A DNA stretch of 64,000 nucleotides. Origin: Aspidapion aeneum. Lineage: Eukaryota > Arthropoda > Insecta > Coleoptera > Brentidae. Each line of letters begins with the position of its first letter. Position 1 is the first letter of the stretch. The translations under genes and the position numbers were made by a program. The DNA is taken from contig OY755044.1 of assembly GCA_963576565.1 (NCBI GenBank), forward strand, positions 51,095,847 to 51,159,846, written 5' to 3'. Positions 10,537 through 21,240 of this stretch are shown in pieces. The notes under the pieces are model-generated. The model did no database searches and was not told where the DNA came from. It saw only the letters and a list, made by a program, of their open reading frames with translations.

Positions 10537-12304
10537 TGACGATTACAATTACGACATTCTCTTACTGTAACCCCTGCCTGACCACACGAATAACATTGCT
10601 TACCTCTAGGTAATGCGCACCCGATTGCCATATGCCCTGTTTGGTTGCATCTGTAACAAACAACGTCCCTGTTCGCCCTACCAGACCTAGCACCTTGTGG
10701 TGGTTGTTCATCTCTGTCATTTACACTAGACTGACCACTAGCTGGTTGCTGTCTATCTCTATCAGCCCTAGCAGCGAAATTGCTTGCTGGCTGCTGCCTA
10801 TTTCTGTCGAATCTATTAGCAGGATGATTTAAATTCTGTTGGTTCGATGTCCCGGCACCTGATATTTGAATTGCATCAACCCCTGTTGAAAATTCGTCAC
10901 TGTCGCTCTCTACGTCAACGTAGGCCAAGTCAGGTTCGATTGATTGGTTTTTTCTAGATGTAAAATTTTCCTCCTCTAAACCATATCTCTGGTCTATTCT
11001 ACGACACAGATCCTTTAAATGTGATAGGCTATTGACCTCAGTAGCAATCAACCCTTTCTTATAGATGTCCGCTATATTTCTGAAGACGATAGCTAATTTT
11101 GCCTCTTCGGAAACAGGACAGCCAAGTCTTTGGAAGTATGTGTTCATGACAGCAATGTAAGTCCCTATAGACTCTCCAGGGCCTTGTTTACGTTTTTGAA
11201 TTTCCTTCAATAGCTTTTTGCCATATGAAGAAGGAAGATACTCTGCCATGACCCTCTGTTCCAGCTGTTCCCATGTATGGACTTCTCTTCGAACATCTTT
11301 ATAAAAAGTATAGGCTGACTTTTCAAAAAGATCAATGCCTGAGTTTAGTAACACCTTTTTGCTAACTCCTCTAGCCTGACTCAACTCGTCCACTCTCTCG
11401 AAAAATGCGGTGACGGAGATTGTACCCCTCTCGCCTGTAAACTTTAAGTTCCACTTATGCGGAGGTACAGGTGCAACATGATATGAAGTACCAGGATCAC
11501 TTGACATTGGTACTGGCGACGAACATGAAAATGGTCGTGACTGAGCAATTGGTGCAATGCTACTTTGGAGGGCAGCTAAACTCAAAGGAACGGTAGACGG
11601 TTGTTGATAATGAAAAGCTGATGCACCGTCATTCTGGATCAGCATTGGGGGTGGTGCTTGTACTGGTGTTTGAGTCGGGTTTGTAAGCACTTGCATTTGC
11701 AATGGAGCAATGACCGACGGTTGGTTTGTGGGCTGAGCTGTTCTTTGTGTGCTCGAGTGCTGTGGTTGCGGTAGTTGAGACTGGCTGGGAAAGTTGCCAA
11801 CATTTGTCGAGTCGTCTGAGCTTCGACTCGTTGATTGAGTTTCAGATGCTTCGTCATCATCTGAGGTAACGCCAACTCTTAGTAAATCTGTTGCTTGGCT
11901 TTGCAACCTCCCAATCAAACTCAAGGTTTCCGCAACCAGTATGCCTTTGGTTTGACTTTCTTCAAAGTTAGATGGATTCATGTTATTTATCCTGGTCAAC
12001 ACGTGTTCCAACCTTACAGCGATTTTCCTAAACTCTCCCCCTTTGCTCGTACCAGAGAACTTCTCTACCAGCGGTACCAGACTATCAAGCTTCTTCATGC
12101 AGCTAAAAGCATCCTGGCCAAATTTAAAGGGATACGGAGGGTATCTCATACTTGCATCAGTCTTTTATCTTTATTTGATCAGCATAAGCTGTTGTTTCAT
12201 TTCTTCCACCGATCCAATGGCTATGCCTCTCCATGTAACTCATAGATTAATTCGTCCTTGACTAAGTACCTTATGTCAGACAACCGACTCACAGAAACAG
12301 CCAT
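10512..12304 (-). pseudogene. gag: Gypsy-1 gag, broken at the 5' end
   Basis: The main open frame is 12149-10512 (545 codons). It holds a retrotransposon Gag core (about residues 245-400, with WEQLEQRVMAEYLP and GPGESIGTYI) after a Ser/Gln/Pro-rich spacer. At the C-terminus are two zinc knuckles: CYRCNQTGHMAIGC (normal CCHC) and CYSCGQAGVTVREC (Val instead of His). The likely original start is the ATG at 12302-12304, which reads MAVSVSRLSDIRYL and resembles the Gypsy-2 Gag N-terminus. A 1-nt frameshift near 12225 and two TAA codons near 12165-12175 separate it from the main frame, so full-length Gag is not encoded. Gag would form the capsid and bind RNA. Confidence 0.85.
10530..10536 (-). promoter_or_regulatory. 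-1 ribosomal frameshift heptamer G GGA AAC (Gypsy-1)
   Basis: On the minus strand the end of gag reads CAG GGA AAC, giving the canonical X XXY YYZ slippery heptamer in the gag reading phase. It lies five codons before the gag stop (10512-10514). The pro-pol frame is exactly -1 to gag and is open through this site. The same arrangement, with a different heptamer, is present in Gypsy-2. Confidence 0.75.
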
Positions 12305-15300
12305 GGTGCCTTTTATATTAAAACTTTAAACTTTAAAACTCTTAATTATACCTCCCAATTATAAAACTAAACCACGCAATAACAAACACAAAGTTCACTT
12401 TAAATTCACCAGTGAAAATCACTATAAATTTTCTCACAAATGTAGAAAATATAAAACCTAAATACGGGCGGACGCGAACAAAATCGAAGAACACCGGAGC
12501 AGTAAGAAAATAAAATTTATTTGCATTTAAAAATGTAATCATAGTTTATAATAATTAATTGCACAACCAACCATGACGTCCAACCTTGCAGAGAGAAATA
12601 ACTACTTAAATCCTAAATTAGAATTAACAAGTAGCCATAAAAAAAAAATTAAAAAAAAAATAAAAGAGAGACAAGAGTTTTGGCAGTGTCTAGGTCTTAT
12701 GTTCCACTCCTGCGTGAGTAAAACCAAAAAAAAAAATAATTGCGCTTATCCTAGCTGAACTGGATTAAAATTAAAGTTAAGTGATGTTTGTTTACCTCAG
12801 CAACCGAATAGGTAAATTTATCCCTAAATGGAACGTACAACAGACTACCTATAAATAAAAATCCCAAAGCTGTTGTACACAGTTAACGCTAGGGTATACT
12901 CCTGCTATTGCAGAACGGCTCCACTAATAAACTCCTCAAAAAAAACCCAAATCGCCGTATACAATGATTTTTCTAAAAAGAAAAAAATCAAACCCACTTT
13001 AACCTGCTTACCTACTCTGAGTTTACACGAAACATGCATTGCTTAAGGTCACATCATCCCTTAATATATAAGTGAACGCAATAAACGTCGGAATAGAAAT
13101 CGTAAAATATGCTCAATTAAAAAAAAATCCGCTCGCTGAAATTGCGTCGAATTAGACTAGTAAGGATGTTGTGTGTAATTAAAAAAATTTAAAAAAAAAT
13201 TACCGATGTTATTAAAAAATTTACAGAAATAACGTCTTGGTAGGACTGCAACTCTCTAATCTTCATTAAAATGAAATTCCCAAAACTTAAACTAAATTGA
13301 TGCAAACCATGGTCATGGTCAAAAAGACCCTAGGATCGTACCGAAAGGTGTCCAAAAAAAATTAAAAAAAAAAATTGTTTTCATAAATAAAATTTTGGTG
13401 TTGACCACAGTAGCCCAATAATAAGAAAAATGAATTGGCTCACTAAAATTTCCAAAATATTACTCCACCCTGATGGTACCTTGGAGTAGGGAGAAAAAAA
13501 AATTAAAACAAATGATGATAGATTGTTAAAACGCGAGGGTTCGAAATGAAATTATATTTTAATTCAGAAAAAAAATATTTAAATAAACTGGTAGAACCAT
13601 TGTAGGGACAAGGTACTACTATGCACCAAAAAGAAAATTTTCCAACAAGAAAATCAAGTTTCCCTTCTTAAAAAATTTTTTAAAAAAATATTTAAAAAAA
13701 TATCAAAAAATTTTTTTTTATACGTTTAAGTGAGGTTGCAGCTCCTATTAACGATTTTAAAAGAATTAAAATAAAATTAGCACTAGAAAAAACTTAATAG
13801 AGTTATGTCATGCAACAGTTTTGTTCTTTTCCTTAAAAAACAGTTGTAGATTTCCCTTCCTCTCCCAAAACTGTGTGAATGTGGAAAGTGAATGAGCTAG
13901 AAAAATTAATTTACTATACAAAAAAAATATATTGAAAATTAAATTTACTTAAGAATCATAAAGTACAAAAAAAATCGTAATTGCAAAAAAAAACCAATCA
14001 GTTCAGGAAAAGCTAAAAAAAATATTAATGCTCCAAAAAAACAACCGATGTTAGTGTATTTGTTTAAAATCATTACTTAAGGAAATAAGCAACGCTAGTA
14101 CTTATTTACTGTACCACTATAATGTGAAGAACCTTTGCACTCAACTCCGTAAAGAATTATCCCGTGTGCCCTTTCAAAAAACAAATATGGAAACAATTTC
14201 AAGGTTCACCTATAAGAACGTTGTAAAACTAAATCTGCCTACTCAAGTGTTTTTACACACAACATCTAATCAAAAAAAATTTACTGCTTAATGCATTCTC
14301 AGATCCCTATTCCTGGTGTTTACGAGATATAAAATTAAGTTGGGCCCCCTCCACAACCATTATTCAAAGCAAAATTACCAAATGTACAAGGGCTAATGAG
14401 ACCCTATCACTTACAAATGACATTTTGAAATGAAACAGTTGGGAATAATCCTGCGTAAAACCCAGAAAACAAAAATCAAGAAGCCAAAACTATTACATTA
14501 ATTTTAAAAGAGCATAATAAAACTCCCGGCCCCAATTAAATTTTTGTTCTCTCAACAAAACTCGGCCTAAAACCAAAAAAACTTTTTATTAGACATTTCC
14601 CCTATTCCCTAAGTATAATGTCAATAAAACCCAAAAACTTGTGATTTCCATTCCAATCCCTATATATTTTTAAAAGGTCAAACACCCACAGGCGAAACAA
14701 TATCTTATTTCAAAGAAAGGGTGAAGATATTTTGAAGCACCCTGTGAAAATAGGACACTATTATGGAAAATTGTTCAGATCAGTGTTCTTACTACTTTTT
14801 AACCTAAATATATCTAGTTCCCTCATGTGCATGTTACTATTAATTCCTATCATAACTAAACAGATCACAAAAATTGTCTTTCTCCGCGAATCTGCAAGGT
14901 CCTGGAAAATGCGAGATTCAGCCTGTAGGCCAAATTTGGATGTATTTTAATTTAGCGAAAACCGAAGTTGCGAAATCCTAAAAAGATTAGCAGGAAGTCC
15001 TCGTTCCTCGATTTCTACACTCCGAACCAAACATTTCTTCCCTTTCCACCCAGCTCGCGGGAGGAAAACCCCTAATTATTGCAATACAAAAGGTACTACT
15101 ATCATATTATGCATAACAAAAAAAATATATGCCCTCATCATTGTTTAGTCGCATCAAAGAAAACCTATTGTTTTTAAATTTATTCTTAGGTTGAAATCTT
15201 TTTTTTTAGAAATCAATGATCTTAAATTTATTGTTTAACCTGAACACTTTCCCATTTATTCCACAACAGTGTATTGTAATTTAAAAATTTGCTTCATTAT

Positions 15301-17590
15301 TTGAGGTCACCAGTATAAAATTATTTTAAAATTAAAAAAAATGAAATAAAAAAAAATTATTTCCCAATTGTCCACAACTTCCAAGTTTTCATACCTAAAT
15401 ACCTAGGTAATTTCTCAGTCTAACACCATCCATCGTTATTCAACATAACGCTTTAATTTCAGAAGCAACAAAACGAAGATTAAGTGAAAAAGCTAAGCAA
15501 GTAAGTTGGAAGTTGCTTTACAATGGGCGCAGATGACAGGCCCCCTTAAGTACACGCCACTGTCCTGAAATGCAAACTAACGAAAAAACTGAAGACTAGC
15601 ATATCTGCCGTCAACCAACATTTGGCATGAAATTAAAATAATTTCATATCATACCAGTATCCTCAAAAACAAAACGTTTTTCATTATATAAGACCCAAAC
15701 ACTTAACCAATAAATCTTGTTATTTAAAATTATGATTCGGAAGTAAAAAGATTTATTTATTCCTGCCTGATCAACTAAGACAAAAAAAGTTCACCTTTTG
15801 TAACTCAAGAAATTCCTGTTTGGTCCCCCAAAAAAATATATAACCTGTCTGGTCACCCTTTAAAACTACGACCACTATAAAAACCGTTTTGACCAAAACA
15901 AGAATTCGAGAAGTTATGTTTACAAAAAAAATAATCTTTTTAAGAAAAATTAAATTATTTAAAACGAATTAAAATTTTGAAATATTTTTACCAATTACCA
16001 CCGCCTAGCATTTATATTTAGTTGAAAGTCTCTCTTAAATTCACTGACCAATTTCACGGCCTCAAAATGACATTACTTAAAAAAATTACTGAACTTTACA
16101 AATGAACTAAAAAAAATCAAAAAAACTTATATCTATATCTGTCTCAGTTAAACATTTCTTTTGTGGTATTATATCTAGTTGGGCTTCAAATTCATTTTCT
16201 CTGTATTCAATCCGGAGCAGGCAAAACTTCTCAAGGCTCAAACATAAATGTTTGCCCTCCATTGGCCATGACCAAGCTATGACCTGAACGCAGAAAAAAA
16301 TACAGAAAAAAAGTAATTGTGAACCAGAAAAACTTTAATTGATAGAAATACCCGTAGGTCATTTTTAAAAAATGCACTCGAAAGCCCAACGCTGTATTTC
16401 CTACCAAAAAAAAATTTGACCAGTCACGAAAACACAACTAGACAACTAAACCAAAGACCTACAAGCTGTCTTTCAAAAAAAAAAATACCCCAAAAAAAAT
16501 GCCAACTGGACCTCTGGCGTTGATCTTCAGCCAATATGTCGCTCTAGGAGTTTTAGCCTTGTGTTCCCTAAACTTCCGAGATAACTATAAGTAGTACCCT
16601 CCTCTGACCCGATGTAACTGCGTGACGTAAGTTCTTAATTGTCATCAACAGTTACCTCCAAAAAAAACAAGAAAAGAAAATGACAAAGCAAAATAAACTC
16701 ATTTTCCTTTTCTTTTATTACTAATTAATACTTTCAACTAAACAAAGCTACCAGCTGTTAAGCTATATTTACTTTAAAACAACTCAGCCAAGAAAAATTT
16801 GTGTAAAACCCTGTAAAAATATTCCAATTTCCAAGTGGTGATAACCCACAAAAAAAATTAAAATCACCAAAAAAAATTAACCTGTTGAACTAAATAAATT
16901 GACTGCACTAAAAAATAATCTGTGAAACAATTTCTATCTTATCACAAGCAGGAAATAATAACATATTAGTAGTAGGCAACCTGCAAAAAAAATTGTTAGA
17001 AAAAACACACTACTTCTGGCATATATTTAAACCTAAAAAGACTATGTCTGGAGGTCCATCCACCTATAAATCAACAAAAAAAAATTGAAGTAAATTTACA
17101 TTGTTGTATTTATTTTTCTTTAAAAAAAATTAAAACATGTTTTTCCTACAAAAAACTTTAAAGAATTAAGAATATGATTTGGACGCTGTTGAATAAAAAT
17201 TCCCATGCTTTTTATCCACTTATTCTTCCTTAATACATAAAAATGAATATTTTATTTTCCAAGAAAAACTTGTGAAGATAAGCTAACAAAAAACTATGAG
17301 AATCACTAAAACAACAAAACGAGTTCCAAATCGACCAATATTACCAAAAAATATTTAAAAAGTGTTATTTCCGAAAACCAATGCTCTTGTTTTTTATTTA
17401 AAAAAATGATTGGGTATCAAAAAACACCGACAGCCACTGAAAGCTTTTAACCTGGCTTTGGCTGTTTTTTTTTAAATTCCAAAAAATTCAAATTAAAAAA
17501 GAACAAAAAAATTACATCAGATGTTAAAAAAACTAGCCAAAACACACGTAGGGCGCCAATTTGTGGCCTATTAAAAAAGTTAAAAAAAAA
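12305..17590 (-). other. Gypsy-1 leader: 5.3 kb, non-coding, homopolymer-rich
   Basis: Between PBS and gag. No frame longer than about 70 codons and none recognisable. The plus strand is studded with A-runs, many of the form A(6-10)TTAA, so the sense transcript would be very T/U-rich. Typical Gypsy leaders are a few hundred bases. I see no second element's ends inside, but an old, decayed insertion cannot be excluded. Confidence 0.7.
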
Positions 17591-17604
17591 TTTGGGCGCC
17601 AATT
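17551..17604 (-). promoter_or_regulatory. Gypsy-1 primer-binding site, duplicated
   Basis: In element orientation the 5' LTR end (GGCCACA) is followed after 3 bp by TGGCGCCCAAA (17591-17601). Its first ten bases match the classic Lys-tRNA primer site. About 43 bp further in, the block is repeated: LTR-end-like 'taataggccacaaat' plus TGGCGCCC (about 17551-17575). The 3' continuation does not match a full 18-nt tRNA-Lys complement, so the tRNA assignment is provisional. Confidence 0.6.
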
Positions 17605-20600
17605 TGTGGCCTATTAAAATGCGTTGTGTGACATTTGTGGCAGCTCAAAGACGTTGCCGCCATTTTGTGACACAAAAAACCCACTGAATAATTAAACGAA
17701 TATCTGGAAGCAGAACTGTATTTTCCAGCTAGGTAAAACATTGATATGCCCGGTAACTTTTATACAGTGGATAAGGGGGGGGTTCAGAAATAAGAAAATT
17801 TTAAGTGCGCCACATTATTTAATACCAATGTTTTACAAAGAATTTCTTAAATAAAATACAGTTCAACCCAAACGTTGTAGTCAAACAATGAAATTCTACT
17901 TACTTCCGAGGCTTCCAGAGTATTTGTGTAATTAAAAAACAAATAAAATTTACTAATAAACAGACTAAAATTCTAAAAGATTGAATTAAGATGACAAAAA
18001 TAGAAGCACTTTACAGGTTCATTTAACAGGTCATAGTGTACCTACCTTTGAGTCGGTAGCGTAGGACTCAATTATATGAATGATTGTAAAAAAAAATACA
18101 CTCCCAAAATCGTTTCATCATAGGGGAGATCTGGACCAAATATCTGCTGTCATCATTCTACGTTGGGTAGAATGAGACAGACAGCAACCCAGTCCCAGAT
18201 CCACCCCATGAGGTAAAACAGTGAAAAGAAACCGCTAAAACATATAATCTCATCTCTCTTTTGTCTCCGCAAAGTTGGTCATTGGGTTGCACAAATAATA
18301 CAAAAATTTAGTTCATCTTGTGTATTTTAAGGGCTGAAGTTAAGATTAGAAACATGAAATATGCAAAAAAGATTAAACAAGTTCGGGCCAAAATAGCAAG
18401 GCACTCCAAATTTCACAGGAGAAATTGTCTTAAATAAATGAAATGAAGGAAGACAAGTCAATTTAGTAAATACGCCGCAAAATTGTGGTTATGACGTCAT
18501 ACCGTTACCTTGCGTTTACAAGCAATTTTGAAATTATACTGTAAAAAATTATATATGAAAAGAAATTATATTGAAAAAATATATCAAATGATTATGTCTA
18601 AAGGCTTGTTCCTACCTTGGTCCTGCAATTATTTAATCGTTAGTTCGGTGTTTTATTAAACCTGGAAGTGGTGTTTCCTGACATTCCTCTTGTTACTCCT
18701 GGTTCAGTTCTGCCCGCGTCTCCCTTGAAGATCCCTTAGCACATGGTACTAGGGCAGCCCATGGTTGTGAAAAGGTTGTGGGATCCTTGCCCGAGCGTAA
18801 AAACCCTGTGGAAAATGAAATGTTTCAGTTTCCTGGAATTCGTCTATTTTGCACGAAGTTCCCCTACCCCGAGTAATTTAACCAAGAACCCCATGTCGAC
18901 TCAATAAAATAAAGCAGATTTAAACAGATGAACTAAAATAACCCTAACGTACCTTTCCCAGGGTTACAACTGGCTCGTCCGGCTTCCCACCAGCGTCCAG
19001 CACAGCTGTCGGTGGAATGGACAGGGCTGTAGACAAAGGAGAAAAACAATATATAGTTTTTATCCAACACGTGGTTAAAAGAAAAATATAAAAACGCCAA
19101 AAATTCCCCACGTCTTTTGTCAAAAAAAGTACATTTCACACGAAAAATAATTACAATTTGGGAGGCAAATATTATCTTGAAGAGTCCTCAAATAATAAAA
19201 AAATGAAAAAAAAAATAAAATCGAACTTACCAATGCTCTTCCCCGTACAAATGGCGTAGGCAGACTTAAAATCCCCTCAAAAGGGTGCGAGCGTCACTCT
19301 AGATTACCCTAGACACGACGGACTCACTTCTACAGTTTCTGGGCTATCTCCTACAATCGCTGCAGTGCCAATCACCAAAAACAAAGGCGATCCCAGAAAC
19401 TGTTGTCGACCCAGCCAAAATTCGTTAGCAAGAGACCCAAAAAAATGAAGTGGCCGGAAACCGTTTTGTAAATGACAGTAAAACGACACGACTGGAAGAA
19501 AAGACCCGCGGGTTTCAAACTAACCAATGAGGAAATACAGCAATAGTTCCATACCGGTATATAGGGGCCAGCACCGACCAAGGGGACATTGAAATTAGGT
19601 AAAACGCGCATTGAGGTGTTGTCGGATCTATTTCCACGGTTGAAATTTTTATAACAAGGACGTCGAGACACCCTCCATGCATAGACCGAACATTTGCCTA
19701 CCGGACTGTAAGAAGCTCAGCATTGAAACCATCAACTGTAAAATCAATTACTGAAGACCAGGGCATGCATCAAACCCAGGAATATTCTAACACTCAACCA
19801 ATTCCCATATGAGTAAAGTTATACTGAGCGCAGAATTTAGTTGCACTCCAGTTACAGTCTTAGTCAAAAGTTTCCTTCGCTCTTTATAAATGTTTTCTCT
19901 AATATTCATATGGTTTAACGCCATTTTTGTAAAACATTTCTACAGTAATAAAGTTGTTTCTGAACCTGAACCCAAAAATACACACTGACCTACTGCTAAG
20001 AAGCTCGGCACAAGAGTGTTCCGATGTTAACTCACACGATTTCGTTTATTCTTTTAGTCTTGGTTTTATCCCTCGTTTATCTCCCATTTACAAAAGTGCA
20101 CGACGTATTTATTCCATCCTCTCCCTATCAAATTAACAAAGATATCAAAGTGGGCGGAGCCTCGGTTGTTACTGGTCAAACCGTGGACCTAAATATGTTT
20201 TCGTGCTGTCACAACTAGCTATGAGGTTCGAATTGTCCCAATATCCTCGAAAATAAACGTAAGGGAATGAAATGTTCATCTAAATGTTTCCTTCCTGTTA
20301 CTGAAACCATTTGTGATGCGGCAACGCCGCCATTCCCCAGCAGAATCGCTGTTCATTGTCATGACAGTCAACGAAAACTATGAAATTTCAGATAAACAAA
20401 ACAGTCAAAAGTTTTTATGTGATTTTACCGAAACCTGTGATCCTAAATTCCAATTACGATGTCCAGATAATGCGATGTGCGTAGTGTCCACAGTAATTCG
20501 ATGGAATGTCTCCTTTATAAGGTAACTTTTTGGACACTATATAACCTCCAAACCTAGCTCTATAAAATACCCTTAATTTGTGTACAGAAAGACGAGTCGA

Positions 20601-20670
20601 AGAGTCTTGATTATTTACCTAAATAAACAAATATGTAACGTTGCCTTAAACGTAAAAATGACACGTTACA
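17605..20670 (-). repeat. Gypsy-1 5' LTR (3.07 kb)
   Basis: Direct copy of 3809-6901. It starts TGTGGCC and ends GTTACA on the plus strand and is followed by the AAGG target duplication. It should hold the promoter for the minus-strand transcript. The small number of differences between the two LTRs points to a fairly recent insertion. Confidence 0.93.
19558..19563 (-). promoter_or_regulatory. Possible TATA box in Gypsy-1 5' LTR
   Basis: TATATA on the minus strand within 'ggccccTATATAccgg', GC-flanked and preserved in the other LTR (5786-5791). It is the best TATA-like site I noticed in the LTR on the sense strand. No initiator could be fixed, so this is a candidate only. Confidence 0.3.
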
Positions 20671-20726
20671 AAGGCAGAAATATAAATCAAATAACTATTT
20701 TAAGAGATAATACAGAATCTCCACAT
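20671..20726. other. Interval between Gypsy-1 and Gypsy-2
   Basis: AAGG target duplication (20671-20674) followed by 52 bp of AT-rich sequence before the Gypsy-2 LTR. It is probably the only non-element DNA between the two. Confidence 0.6.
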
Positions 20727-21240
20727 TGTAACAGTTTTTTTATATGCAAGAGAAAGTTGCAAACCTTGATTGTTATTCGGAAATAAAAATAATTAACAAA
20801 CAATAAACAAAAACTATAACTTAAACCTTAATATCCTTAAAAAAATACAGCAAAACACGAAGGTTCGAGCCGGTGGTCTTGCGGATAGTTTCGTTGTGTT
20901 TCGCCGCGATGCCCCTGGACCACGAGTACCATAACTTTCTCACTTTTGAATAGCCCAGTTATGCGTTGCGCGACGAAGGTTTGTTCGAACACCGCTAGTA
21001 GACTGATCGCGACCCACTCGTTTGATTCAAACACCACACCTCGCGCGAGACAAGATTAGTGATACACCGTGTTCACTGCAGGTGTATTTCCAAGGCGTTG
21101 CAGTTTTTTTGTCAAGTTGTGAACGAAAGCGGAGCCTCACTTATCAACGAATTCGACTCTAACAGAAAGCATTTAGCACCGTTTAAAATAACATGTAGTT
21201 AAAAATACCTATTAAATTATATTTTGTGTGTGTGTGAAAA
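20727..21240 (+). repeat. Gypsy-2 5' LTR
   Basis: It matches 35427-35812 plus 36823-36970 with scattered changes and one diverged patch (about 21037-21085). It ends in a TG microsatellite and GAAAATT. The next bases, TGG at 21242-21244, sit where a primer-binding site should start, but I cannot assign the tRNA. Confidence 0.85.

Larger units (their letters stand above)
3809..20670 (-). mobile_element. Gypsy-1: complete Ty3/Gypsy LTR retrotransposon, about 16.9 kb
   Basis: The element is bounded by two near-identical direct repeats (3809-6901 and 17605-20670) that begin TGTGGCC and end GTTACA on the plus strand. They are flanked by the 4-bp duplication AAGG at 3805-3808 and 20671-20674. In element orientation (minus) the order is 5' LTR, PBS, leader of about 5.3 kb, gag, protease, reverse transcriptase, RNase H, integrase, polypurine tract, 3' LTR. 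Only about 38 bp separate the pol stop from the 3' LTR, so there is no env. The LTRs are about six times the length usual for insect Gypsy elements. This copy is probably dead: pol carries a 453-bp insertion, a small in-frame RT deletion is likely, and the 5' end of gag has a frameshift and stops. Confidence 0.95.
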
